DNA of 64,000 bases from JAUIET01 sp964352475 (lineage in GTDB: Bacteria > Pseudomonadota > Gammaproteobacteria > Pseudomonadales > JAUIET01): contig CAYGSL010000006.1 of assembly GCA_964352475.1 (NCBI GenBank), positions 62,001-126,000 of the forward strand. The letters run 5' to 3'. How positions within the stretch are numbered: the stretch's first letter is position 1; each line of letters starts with the position of its first letter. This document shows, piece after piece, positions 25,205 through 33,703 of the stretch. The notes beneath the pieces are model-generated. The model was not told where the DNA came from. It saw only the letters and a list, made by a program, of their open reading frames with translations, and made no database searches. The position numbers were made by a program, and so were the translations under genes.

Positions 25205-26698
25205 TCAAAGTTTCGCTACTACAGATTTTAACTCAGTATACTGCAGTAGCGATTCATACCCATTTTCCCGCCCCCAACCACTTTGCTTGTACCCACCAAA
25301 CGGTACCGCCATATCGGGTACACCGTGAGTATTGATCCAGACGATACCGGCTTTCATGGCGGCCGCTGTTCGGTGTGCCTTGCTAATGTCTTTCGTCCAG
25401 ATACTAGCGGCCAGGCCAAACTCGCTATCATTCGCTATAGCGGCGATATCATCGCTTCTGGAGAATGGCATACACACTAACACCGGCCCAAATATCTCTT
25501 CGTTCACCAGACTCATGGTGTGATCAACGTCGGTACACACGGTCGGTTGCAGAAAATAGCCAGCCTGATCGTCTAGCAGCTCGCCACCGGCCAGAATAGA
25601 TGCACCATCGACTACACCACGATCGATGTGAGCCTTAACGTCACGCAAATGCGCTTCGGATATCAATGGCCCCATTTCGGAATGCGTGTCGTAGGCAGGG
25701 CCAACCCTCATTTGTCGTGCGATATTTGCCACCCCTTCAACGACGCGATCAAACACTGTGTCTTGCACATAGAGCCTGGAGCCAGCGACGCAGACTTGCC
25801 CTGCATTTGAAAAAATCGCATTGGCAGCGCCACCTATTGCCTCTTCCAGATCGGCGTCATCAAATACAACCATCGGAGACTTCCCGCCCAATTCGAGCGA
25901 TACCTTCTTCAGGTTTCCTTGCGCGGCGCTAATAATGTTTTTACCCACTTCGGTGGACCCAGTAAACGATACTTTGTCCACCAAGGGGTGCCTCGCCAGG
26001 AAGTCACCAACTTTGCGGCCACTGCCCAACAGAATATTGAAGACGCCGTCTGGAACCCCTGCTTCTATCAATATTTCACCGAGACGTACGGTGCTCAAAG
26101 GTGTTTGCGTTGCGGGTTTAACAACAACACTGCAGCCTGCCGCCAGTGCTGGTGCAATTTTCCAGGCGGCCTGCACCAGCGGGCCGTTCCAGGGAGTGAT
26201 CAACGCTGCTACTCCAACGGGCTCACGCAAGGTATAAATGTGGAAGTCCTGGTCAGGCACAGTCGACAATTGTTTTGTGCTGCCTTCTATCTTGGTGCAC
26301 CAACCTGCGTAGTAACGAAAGCAATCAGCGGCAAACGGTATCTCGCCATGTCGTGCACCTGCGTAGGGTTTACCGGCATCCAGCATTTCAAGCTCGGCAA
26401 TTTCATCGCCATGTTCTTCGAGAAGATCAGCAACTCGCCAGAGCACTTTGGCGCGATTCGAGGGGGTTAACCCCGTCCAGCTTGCATCATCAAAACTGCG
26501 TCGCGCAGCTTGAACCGCTATTTCCGCATCGGCTTCGGTGGCAGCCGCTGCCTGCGTGATTTCGCAACCACTGGATGGATCATAAACGGCAGTAGACGAC
26601 CCATCACTTGCCACTTGCCAACGGCCATCAAGCAAAAGACGCTGCTCCGACTCTAGCCTGTGTTTCACCGCCTGCGACATGTCGTAAGCCAGATTCAT
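25205..26698 (-). CDS. NAD(P)-dependent aldehyde dehydrogenase
   Basis: Oxidises an aldehyde to its acid. The cofactor segment FTGSTEVGK, the general-base Glu in SLELGGKSP at about 268 and the nucleophile Cys in AGQVCVAGSR at about 302 are all present. The 497-aa length is typical of the betaine-aldehyde / phenylacetaldehyde-type subgroup, but the substrate cannot be assigned. Its ATG overlaps the aminotransferase stop (TGATG). Following an aminotransferase and a ThDP enzyme, it could take the aldehyde product of a decarboxylated 2-oxo acid. Confidence 0.93.
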   Translation of the reverse strand: MNLAYDMSQAVKHRLESEQRLLLDGRWQVASDGSSTAVYDPSSGCEITQAAAATEADAEIAVQAARRSFDDASWTGLTPSNRAKVLWRVADLLEEHGDEIAELEMLDAGKPYAGARHGEIPFAADCFRYYAGWCTKIEGSTKQLSTVPDQDFHIYTLREPVGVAALITPWNGPLVQAAWKIAPALAAGCSVVVKPATQTPLSTVRLGEILIEAGVPDGVFNILLGSGRKVGDFLARHPLVDKVSFTGSTEVGKNIISAAQGNLKKVSLELGGKSPMVVFDDADLEEAIGGAANAIFSNAGQVCVAGSRLYVQDTVFDRVVEGVANIARQMRVGPAYDTHSEMGPLISEAHLRDVKAHIDRGVVDGASILAGGELLDDQAGYFLQPTVCTDVDHTMSLVNEEIFGPVLVCMPFSRSDDIAAIANDSEFGLAASIWTKDISKAHRTAAAMKAGIVWINTHGVPDMAVPFGGYKQSGWGRENGYESLLQYTELKSVVAKL

Positions 26699-27783
26699 CA
26701 GCCTGCCATGTAAGCGCGCAATGCGTCCATTACAGCCGCATTTTCTTCAGTTGTTCCCACCGTTATGCGAAGGTATTCGTCAGAGTTGCCGGCGGGGCGA
26801 GGAATAATATTTCGGCTTAACAGGTATTCTGCCGCACCGCCGCCACTCTTGCCGGAATCCGCCTGGAATCGCAGCAGGTAAAAATTCGCGACGCTGGGGA
26901 TTACTTCAATACCCAGCCCAGTTATTTCTTTACTCAAGGACATCAGTGAATCAGCGTTGGCATCACGCACTTTGTGCATGTACGCCTGATCTTTGATGGC
27001 TGCGGTGGCGGCTGCGAGCGCGGCGCTATTGGTGTTGAATGGTGTTCGAACCCGCTGCACCATAGCCGTTACCGCTTCAGAACACAGCATCCAGCCAATG
27101 CGTAAGCCCGGTAAGCCGTAGATTTTTGAAAACGTACGGCTAACCACCACGTTTTCGAATTCGTCCACCATCGCCAGGCCATCGCTGAAGTCATCTTTCA
27201 TAACGTATTCTGCGTACGCACCATCAATCAGAAACAGGCAATGCTCAGGAAGACCGGCGTGCAGGCGTCGAACTTCTGAATCAGATATGTAGGTGCCGGT
27301 GGGGTTATTAGGATTAGCAATTGTACAAAAGCGGGTTTTCTCAGTGACGCGACTGAGCATTTCATCCACGTTAACGCGGTAGTCGTGCTCAGGCGCGATA
27401 TGCAAGCTTGCCCCTGCCGCCTGAAGGTGTGTGTTGCACATTATGAATCCATTCTCACTTAACACGGCCTCATCGCCATCACCTACATAGGTTCTCACCA
27501 ACAGCTGAATTAATTCATCTGAGCCATTGCCGCAAACGATTCTATTCGCATCCAGCTCATATACGCTGGCAATCGCTTCACGAAGTTCAGATTGCCCGCC
27601 ATCTGGATACCGATTCAAGGAATCTGCTATGGAATGATAAGCGTCTACCGCCGTCGGCGAGGGACCATACGATGACTCATTGGAAGATAACTTGATCGGC
27701 TGAGGGACGCCTTCAATACTACTCTGTCCCTGTCTGTACGGCGCCAGGGAACGAATTGCTGCTTTAGCTTGTAGCTTTGTCAT
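26698..27783 (-). CDS. HisC-like class I/II aminotransferase
   Basis: PLP-dependent aminotransferase resembling histidinol-phosphate aminotransferase. Visible are KLSSNESSYGPSP at the N terminus, NPNNPTGTYIS in the middle, and the PLP lysine in SRTFSKIYGLPGLRIGW at about 219. It has the length (361 aa) of HisC but stands in a catabolic operon without other histidine genes, so a role in deaminating an aromatic or other amino acid is more likely than histidine synthesis. Confidence 0.86.
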   Translation of the reverse strand: MTKLQAKAAIRSLAPYRQGQSSIEGVPQPIKLSSNESSYGPSPTAVDAYHSIADSLNRYPDGGQSELREAIASVYELDANRIVCGNGSDELIQLLVRTYVGDGDEAVLSENGFIMCNTHLQAAGASLHIAPEHDYRVNVDEMLSRVTEKTRFCTIANPNNPTGTYISDSEVRRLHAGLPEHCLFLIDGAYAEYVMKDDFSDGLAMVDEFENVVVSRTFSKIYGLPGLRIGWMLCSEAVTAMVQRVRTPFNTNSAALAAATAAIKDQAYMHKVRDANADSLMSLSKEITGLGIEVIPSVANFYLLRFQADSGKSGGGAAEYLLSRNIIPRPAGNSDEYLRITVGTTEENAAVMDALRAYMAG

Positions 27784-27835
27784 TGACTAGCTCTCTCGAT
27801 AAATAAACACAGCTGGCTTACGACTGCCAACTATT

Positions 27836-29479
27836 CTAGGTGCACAGCTGTGCCCGATTCTGCGGCAACATCAAAAAAGGCCACGGTGGTGGAAAAAACT
27901 CTTGCACATCAACACTAATGATTGAAGGTCCTTGCTGGGTGAACGCCTCACGTATAGCCATTCTTAAACTTTCAGGGTCGTGGGCGTGATAGCCTGCCGC
28001 ACCAAAGCTCTCAGCGAGCGCAACAAAGTCCGGGTTGTGTAAATCCGAACAAATCACGCGCCCGTCAAACCACTCTTTTTGCTGACGCTGTACATTGGTA
28101 AATCGGCCGTCATCAAAGATGATGGTGACCAATGGCAATTTATATTGAACAGCGGTGGAAAGTTCTTGCACATTGAACATAAAGCCGCCATCGCCGCTGA
28201 TCTGTATGACTTTCTTGTCACGGTTTCCGGCTACAACGCCCAACGCGGTTGCGTACCCGTAACCCAAAGTACCCTGATAGCCGGCGCTTATGTGCTGGCG
28301 TGGCTTATAAACAGGAAAGCCATACCAGGATACGAAGCCTACCTGCGTAACCTCATCAACAAAAATACCATCACGCGGTAACTCTTCTCGGATAACATCG
28401 AGATACGCCATCTGCGGCCCGACTTTATTGCGAACCTGCTTGTCCATGGATTGCTTAAGCGCCAGCAACTCTTTTTCTCTCGACTCAGCCTGATGAGATC
28501 TTTCAGTAATTTCCTGCTGCAGCAGATCCAGACACTCACTCGCTTCACCGTGTATACCCACCTCAGGTGTGCAGATGCGATCAATTTGTTCCGAATCTAT
28601 ATCAACACGAATCAGCTTTAAATCATCATCCTTACCCCACATCACCAATGGCCAATGCAAGCGCGTACCAATCGCCAATACCGCGTCTGCATCACCCCAC
28701 AGCGTATGGCCAGTCGGGTGATTGACGCTGAGATAATTGTCATCACTTACTACGCCTTTGCCGGCTCGAAAGGCCATCACTGGCGCTTGCAAGCTCTCGG
28801 CTAGTTTTAACACGCGATCGCCGGTTTCTAAGGCACCAGAACCTACAACGATCATTGGACGTTTTGCGTTGGTCAGTATGTCGCAGGCACTTTGGATAGT
28901 TTTTGGGTCTATGTCAGGCGCATTAGGTAATAACGCGGCCGCCTGTAATTCAACAGGTTTCTCAGTGGCCATTATGTCCATGGCCATTTCAATTTCCACT
29001 GGCCTGGGGCTGCCGGATTGCAATTGCACAAACGCCTCATTCACTTGCTGAGGCGTGTCTTCAACCTGCTCAATTCGCGCCGCCCATTTTGTGATGTGAC
29101 TGATCATACCGAGCTGGTCGTCTATTTCATGCAACTCTCCGTAGCCTTTGCCAATTGCGGCCGACGGAATCTGACCAGAGATACACAGCACTGGCGTGTA
29201 GTTAGACCAGGCCGTGCACAGTGCGGCCGAAGAATTCAGTAAACCTGGACCAGGTACAACTGCGTATACACCCACTTTTCCGGTAGATCTTGCATAACCG
29301 TAGGCCATGTACGCTACACCTTGTTCATGCCGGGAATGAATCAGTGTTAGATCGCCGCCCTGCTTGTACATGGCGTCAAAAAGATAATCCAGTTGGCCAC
29401 CAGGTAAACCGAAAACCGTGTCGACGCCATTAATTCTGAGTGATTCTATGATCGCTTCTGCGCCGGTCATTGTTGTCAT
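27836..29479 (-). CDS. Thiamine-diphosphate-dependent enzyme (acetolactate synthase/decarboxylase-like)
   Basis: Three-domain ThDP enzyme. The catalytic Glu of the PYR domain is in SRHEQGVAYMAYGYARSTG at about residue 50, and the metal/ThDP motif begins GDGGFMFN at about 430. Where most relatives have Asn-Asn at the end of that motif, this protein has Asp-Asp (IIFDDGRF). It could be a 2-oxo acid decarboxylase, oxalyl-CoA-like lyase or acetolactate synthase homologue. No small ilvH-like subunit is nearby, which argues against branched-chain synthesis. The ATG at 29479 is chosen over a TTG at 29491. Confidence 0.85.
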   Translation of the reverse strand: MTTMTGAEAIIESLRINGVDTVFGLPGGQLDYLFDAMYKQGGDLTLIHSRHEQGVAYMAYGYARSTGKVGVYAVVPGPGLLNSSAALCTAWSNYTPVLCISGQIPSAAIGKGYGELHEIDDQLGMISHITKWAARIEQVEDTPQQVNEAFVQLQSGSPRPVEIEMAMDIMATEKPVELQAAALLPNAPDIDPKTIQSACDILTNAKRPMIVVGSGALETGDRVLKLAESLQAPVMAFRAGKGVVSDDNYLSVNHPTGHTLWGDADAVLAIGTRLHWPLVMWGKDDDLKLIRVDIDSEQIDRICTPEVGIHGEASECLDLLQQEITERSHQAESREKELLALKQSMDKQVRNKVGPQMAYLDVIREELPRDGIFVDEVTQVGFVSWYGFPVYKPRQHISAGYQGTLGYGYATALGVVAGNRDKKVIQISGDGGFMFNVQELSTAVQYKLPLVTIIFDDGRFTNVQRQQKEWFDGRVICSDLHNPDFVALAESFGAAGYHAHDPESLRMAIREAFTQQGPSIISVDVQEFFPPPWPFLMLPQNRAQLCT

Positions 29480-29543
29480 GTCATTGTCCAATATAAGGGG
29501 GTGTTTTACTCAACACCCGAAAACAGTTTCTTCATTCTTACTT

Positions 29544-29804
29544 CTACTTCTTGAGCAGCGCTTGCGCCCTTTCTCGCTTGCGTTTTCTATATCGTATTAA
29601 GAAATACGGAAAGCCCAACAAGTAGAGAATTACTTTAGGGTTTTTAATCGCACAACTTGCAGCGGCAACGATGTCGTCCGGACTCACATACACTTTGCTT
29701 TGCATGCTCTGGGTCTTATGGCTGTGCACAATAAGGTGGTCTTTCTTGTACTCGAAATGGCCGAATTCAAAATCGATATCGGCCAGCTTGCTTTTTACTT
29801 TCAT
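29544..29804 (-). CDS. Small protein of unknown function in the catabolic operon
   Basis: An 86-residue protein I do not recognise. The first 45 residues look beta-rich and polar. A hydrophobic stretch, VILYLLGFPYFLIRY (about 58-72), is followed by a very basic tail, RKRKRERAQALLKK. This resembles a single membrane-anchoring segment with positive-inside flank. It starts 20 bases after the nitrilase gene and ends 64 bases before the ThDP gene. The position supports a real gene; the ribosome-binding site is weak (GAG close to the ATG). Confidence 0.55.
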   Translation of the reverse strand: MKVKSKLADIDFEFGHFEYKKDHLIVHSHKTQSMQSKVYVSPDDIVAAASCAIKNPKVILYLLGFPYFLIRYRKRKRERAQALLKK

Positions 29805-29824
29805 TACTCAATACCGAATAGTGA

Positions 29825-30979
29825 TCACGACTTTTTCAGTCGACCCGTTGCCTGTGCGTAGTCAATTCGTTTTTGCAATTGCTTTGAGACGTCTTCTGGC
29901 TCCATCCCAGCCGGCGGCGTGAACTGGCCGCGCGCGTATAAGTCATCAAATACCTCTTTGCAAATGCTGATTTTATCCACCAAAGCCCTGGGCGGCTTAC
30001 CGGAAGGAAATCGATTCGGCGGGTATATAGAGTTGGTGTACATCTCCCTGAACCCTTCGGTACGCACATCAATCCAGCAATTATGATTGGTTCGTGTTCG
30101 GTATTGTCTCAGCGCTTCAATATCGATGGTTACCGATAACACTTGCTCTTCCGGGTATGGAGCCTCGCGCAGTAGCATACCGGTGTAATCAATCGCGAAT
30201 GAGTGGCCAGGGCAAAAACCGGTGGGGTAAAAGTCATAATTGACCTTGCCCCAGTTAGACCCCAGCAAATAACACATATTGTCATGAGCACGAGTGCGAC
30301 GAGTGAACTTCCAGAAGTCCCACGGTTCTGATACGCCCTCTACCTCTTGAATGGCACCAGGATGGCAAATGATTTCGGCACCGTTATAGCCTAGCGCGCG
30401 CGATACTTCCGGTGTGCAGCCATCGTGACATGTCATTGTGCCCAGCTTACCAATTTCAGTATCTATTACCGGGAACAGGTCTTTTATACCGCCGCCAAAA
30501 TGCTCGCAGTACTCATCAAAAATATCGTGCGGGGAAGTTCCAAGACCCAGCGACGCATTGATATGCCATTTGTGGTATTTGAGCACCACATCACCGCTGG
30601 GGCCTACGATAAAGTTGGTGTTAAACCAGCGGTCTGGAAATTCATCCACTTGCTCAACAACACCGCCGCCGCAAATATACAAACCGTATTGCTTTGCTAT
30701 TTCTCCCAGCTGATCGATTTCAGGGCCGGGTATAGTGACCGCTTTTTTCATCTGATCTTCAATCTTGCTTTCGCCTTTGCCAGGCGTACCCACACCTTGC
30801 AGAAAGTACTCAGGCAATACCACAAGACGTACCGGCACTTCCCAGAAGTAGCCAACGCCAAAATGAATCAGATTCATCACTCTATCCAGGTTCTTCTGGA
30901 TGCCGGCGCGGTCTTCAACAACCGTCACTTCCGGCTGAACAATCAGTGCTGTGTAAGGATCTATTCGTTCTCTAGCCAT
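29825..30979 (-). CDS. Nitrilase-superfamily carbon-nitrogen hydrolase
   Basis: Hydrolyses an amide, carbamoyl or nitrile C-N bond. The catalytic triad is visible: Glu57 in LPEYF, a Lys near 137 in LKYHKWH, and Cys184 in MTCHDGCTPE. At 384 aa it is longer than the core fold, with a C-terminal tail rich in charged residues. The sequence resembles amidases and formamidases more than plant-type nitrilases, but the substrate is not determinable. Its ATG follows the FAD oxidoreductase stop by two bases. Confidence 0.87.
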   Translation of the reverse strand: MARERIDPYTALIVQPEVTVVEDRAGIQKNLDRVMNLIHFGVGYFWEVPVRLVVLPEYFLQGVGTPGKGESKIEDQMKKAVTIPGPEIDQLGEIAKQYGLYICGGGVVEQVDEFPDRWFNTNFIVGPSGDVVLKYHKWHINASLGLGTSPHDIFDEYCEHFGGGIKDLFPVIDTEIGKLGTMTCHDGCTPEVSRALGYNGAEIICHPGAIQEVEGVSEPWDFWKFTRRTRAHDNMCYLLGSNWGKVNYDFYPTGFCPGHSFAIDYTGMLLREAPYPEEQVLSVTIDIEALRQYRTRTNHNCWIDVRTEGFREMYTNSIYPPNRFPSGKPPRALVDKISICKEVFDDLYARGQFTPPAGMEPEDVSKQLQKRIDYAQATGRLKKS

Positions 30980-30981
30980 AA

Positions 30982-32565
30982 TTAAAACTCGAAATCGTCA
31001 TCTTCTTCTTTAACACCCAGGTCAAGAAGAATTTCATTGGCGGCTATGGTGCCCATACCACTGATGCCACCGCCGGGGTGACATGAAGGGCCTGTTAGAT
31101 AGAGGTTTTTGACCGGCCCTCGGTAGTCTGCGTAATTAGGGAACGGTCTGAAGGCACCCATTTGCGCCAATGTGCGTTCGCCACCAGTTGTTACACCGCG
31201 ATGAAAACACAGGTTCGCTCGTGCGAGGCTGGGGCCGGTTTCTACGTATTGTGCAATGATGTTGTCATCGCTCATGTTTGTAGTGTAATTGCGCAGTTGC
31301 TTGAGCAGCGTATGTCGAATGTAGTCCGGTCCTAACGCTTCCCAATCTTCTCCAGAGGCAAGATCCACAGGTACGAACGTATCCATGATTAAGGTGTGCT
31401 TACCCTCGGGTGCGCGAGTCGGGTCCATGGTTGTCCATGCGGCAGTCCACAAAAACGGATCGCTTGGTGCTACGCCACAGGCCATTTCGTTGTACTGTTT
31501 GTCTATGTCTGCAACCGTACCAAACATACGTTGAAACGCGGTTTGGTTAATATCGCTATGCCCTTTGAACTGAGGTGCTTCATGCATCGCATAGTGCACC
31601 CGCGCAATCGTCACATCGCCAAATTTAAAGCGCCGCACGGTATCACTGAAACCCGTTGGCAAATCGGTTTCGTCGAACCCTTCAAGGAAAGTTTGAAATG
31701 GATCAAGGGAACTCACCACACCTTTACTGGCTGTGATATCAGTACCATCCTCAAGCCGAATGCCAATACATTCGCCATTTTCTACAATGAACTTGCGAAC
31801 GGTTGCACCCGTCATCACCGCGCTGCCATTGGCTTCAATGTAAGATTTCAATGACTCCGACAGCATACCACTACCGCCTTCTGGGATTGCCTGACCGAAA
31901 AAATGGATGCTTGGAATCATCACGTAGAAACCTTGCGCAGTTCCTAATTGATCAGGCAGAGTTTGAGGCGCCATTGCCCAACCCAGAATAAAAGCACGTA
32001 CGTGGTCGTTTTCGAAATTCTCAAGAGTGAATTGGCGTGAACTCAATTGATAGTCACGTAAGCGCTTGAGCCCTTCCGGGTTGTTTTCCAGACCCTGAAA
32101 TAAATAGCTAGGCGGTGCGGGTGGCGAAAACATCGCTTTAATCACACCATCTTGAATTTCACCAAACTCGTCATGAATCTCGCGGTAACGACGCGCATCC
32201 GCAGCGGAATATTCAGCAATGCTGTCACAGGTTTTATCAACATCCTTGTAAACAACAATGCCCTGACCTTCGTATTTATTGGGGTGCCCGGTAATTTGGT
32301 CTTCTGACCAGATGTATTTCAGGCCGTGCTTCTCAAGCTCTGGCCGTAGCGCCTGGAAATCAGGATTCAGGTGAATCCATACGTGCGAGGAGCCAAACAG
32401 GTCGTGTTTATAACCTGGCTCGGTGACTTCCCTGGTGATAACACCGCCGCCAACGTAGTTATTGCGCTCTGCAACCAGCACTTTTAAACCATTTTTCACC
32501 AGCATGGCTGCACACATCAGTGCATTGTGACCGCCGCCCGCGATCACTACGTCGTAATCTGCCAT
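30982..32565 (-). CDS. CrtI/phytoene-dehydrogenase-like FAD oxidoreductase
   Basis: Flavoprotein with the dinucleotide motif VVIAGGGHNALMCAAMLV at the N terminus and GGG.ITREV following. The C-terminal FAD segment is NLYLTGPSCHPGGGISGMG. It belongs to the NAD(P)/FAD oxidoreductase group around phytoene desaturases, many of which are not carotenoid enzymes. There is no crtB or other carotenoid gene nearby. The start is the ATG at 32565 behind GGAGG; an in-frame TTG lies one codon upstream. First gene of the 11-kb operon, with operator-like motifs 26 and 74 bases upstream. Confidence 0.83.
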   Translation of the reverse strand: MADYDVVIAGGGHNALMCAAMLVKNGLKVLVAERNNYVGGGVITREVTEPGYKHDLFGSSHVWIHLNPDFQALRPELEKHGLKYIWSEDQITGHPNKYEGQGIVVYKDVDKTCDSIAEYSAADARRYREIHDEFGEIQDGVIKAMFSPPAPPSYLFQGLENNPEGLKRLRDYQLSSRQFTLENFENDHVRAFILGWAMAPQTLPDQLGTAQGFYVMIPSIHFFGQAIPEGGSGMLSESLKSYIEANGSAVMTGATVRKFIVENGECIGIRLEDGTDITASKGVVSSLDPFQTFLEGFDETDLPTGFSDTVRRFKFGDVTIARVHYAMHEAPQFKGHSDINQTAFQRMFGTVADIDKQYNEMACGVAPSDPFLWTAAWTTMDPTRAPEGKHTLIMDTFVPVDLASGEDWEALGPDYIRHTLLKQLRNYTTNMSDDNIIAQYVETGPSLARANLCFHRGVTTGGERTLAQMGAFRPFPNYADYRGPVKNLYLTGPSCHPGGGISGMGTIAANEILLDLGVKEEDDDFEF

Positions 32566-32590
32566 CAATCCTCCAATGCAGTACTGTCAA

Positions 32591-32647
32591 TAATGGGATA
32601 TTTGCCGCTTGCGCGCCAGCCTGTGTAACATAGCCATAATCCCATTA
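32591..32647. promoter_or_regulatory. Inverted pair of ATCCCATTA operator-like motifs (operon side)
   Basis: TAATGGGAT at 32591-32599 and ATCCCATTA at 32639-32647 are exact inverted copies. They lie immediately upstream of the FAD oxidoreductase gene. Copies also precede the permease and TonB receptor genes, so a shared regulator, most likely the adjacent GntR protein, is inferred. Confidence 0.5.
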
Positions 32648-32858
32648 AATAGCAATCGAATTTGGTAATTACTGGACTGATTATCAGTTTGATTTCATGG
32701 TGCCGTCGCTAACCAGTACCTTGGAATATCTATCTAAAGAAACATTTCTGGTCTTATATTATTATTTATCAAAGACTTAGGATCGTATGATTTATACGAA
32801 TCGGATCTTCTCTGCAGCTTGGCGAAATTTCCGGGGAATCTACGCCGCCCTATCAATC

Positions 32859-32910
32859 ATCCCATTATTAAGAAGCAACCTGCATTAGCTACTCTAATTA
32901 CACCCCATTA
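32859..32910 (+). promoter_or_regulatory. Two ATCCCATTA-like motifs upstream of the GntR gene
   Basis: ATCCCATTA at 32859-32867 and ACCCCATTA at 32902-32910 are in the same orientation, 43 bases apart. They would suit autoregulation of the GntR gene at 32981. Confidence 0.45.
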
Positions 32911-32980
32911 TAGAAATGCAAGCTGAGCACATCAGGTCGGATGAGTTACACTAGCTCTAAAACAAGATCAGGGGATTAAG

Positions 32981-33703
32981 ATGGCGGATGGCAATGCCAA
33001 GAAAAGCACTTCTCGCGGTCAAGTCACCGCCGTTGTATCTATTCTTGGCCGGCAAATCGCAAGTAAAAAGTTTCCAGAAGGCAGCACCTTGCCTGTTGAG
33101 CAAACGCTTGCAGACCAATTAGGCGTTGGCCGCAACGCCTTACGCGAGGCTGTCAAGGTTTTGTCCGGAAAGGGCTTGATTCGTACTGCCCCCCGAAGCG
33201 GCACCAAGGTGAGGCCAAGGCATGACTGGAATATGCTGGACCCGGATGTTCTACAATGGCATGCCGACCCAGAATCTGCAGATGTTCAGTTTATGCTGGA
33301 TATTACTGAAATGAGGCACATCATCGAACCGCAAGCCGCGCAGCTGGCAGCCGAACGCGCCAGTCGTGAAGACGTGGCAAAAATTCTGGCGTTGTATGAC
33401 GATATGGAAGCAAGCGACAATGATTCCGCCAAGCGCATGGCGGCAGACATAGGATTTCACGCAGCAATTCTGGAGGCCACGCACAATATTGTGCTGGCGA
33501 ATTTCAAGCACGCCATCAGCACCTACCTGCGCGCGCACAGTCATGTGGTAGCCGAAGACCAGCAACTAGCGCGCGACGATCTTGACCGGCATCGCGCATT
33601 GGCATGGGCCATTGCATCTGGTGACGGCAATAAAGCGCGCAAACTCACTGAGTCGATGTTACAGATTAATCGTGATCTTATGCGCTCTCGAGTGAGCTCC
33701 TGA
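32981..33703 (+). CDS. GntR-family (FadR/FCD subgroup) transcriptional regulator
   Basis: DNA-binding regulator with an N-terminal winged helix at about 12-75: LGRQIASKKFPEGSTLPVEQ, then LADQLGVGRNALREAVKVLS. A C-terminal FCD effector domain at about 95-230 carries helical metal/ligand-binding residues (ADIGFHAAILEATHN). UxuR, ExuR and GntR homologues of this subgroup respond to sugar acids. It is divergent from an operon with uxuA and is the natural candidate for the factor reading the ATCCCATTA motifs. AGGGG precedes the ATG. Its 3' end overlaps the convergent exporter gene by 26 bases. Confidence 0.92.
   Translation: MADGNAKKSTSRGQVTAVVSILGRQIASKKFPEGSTLPVEQTLADQLGVGRNALREAVKVLSGKGLIRTAPRSGTKVRPRHDWNMLDPDVLQWHADPESADVQFMLDITEMRHIIEPQAAQLAAERASREDVAKILALYDDMEASDNDSAKRMAADIGFHAAILEATHNIVLANFKHAISTYLRAHSHVVAEDQQLARDDLDRHRALAWAIASGDGNKARKLTESMLQINRDLMRSRVSS

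Larger units (their letters stand above)
32566..32980. other. Divergent control region between the operon and the GntR gene
   Basis: 415 bases without a gene. It is AT-rich and holds four copies of ATCCCATTA or a one-mismatch form, at 32591-32599 (minus orientation), 32639-32647, 32859-32867 and 32902-32910. The first two form an inverted pair 39 bases apart next to the operon start; the other two lie 114 and 71 bases before the GntR gene. No RNA gene was recognised. Confidence 0.6.

Noticed and set aside
30425..30985. 186-codon plus-strand frame inside the nitrilase gene
   Set aside because: Antisense to a gene with an intact catalytic triad; no start signal.
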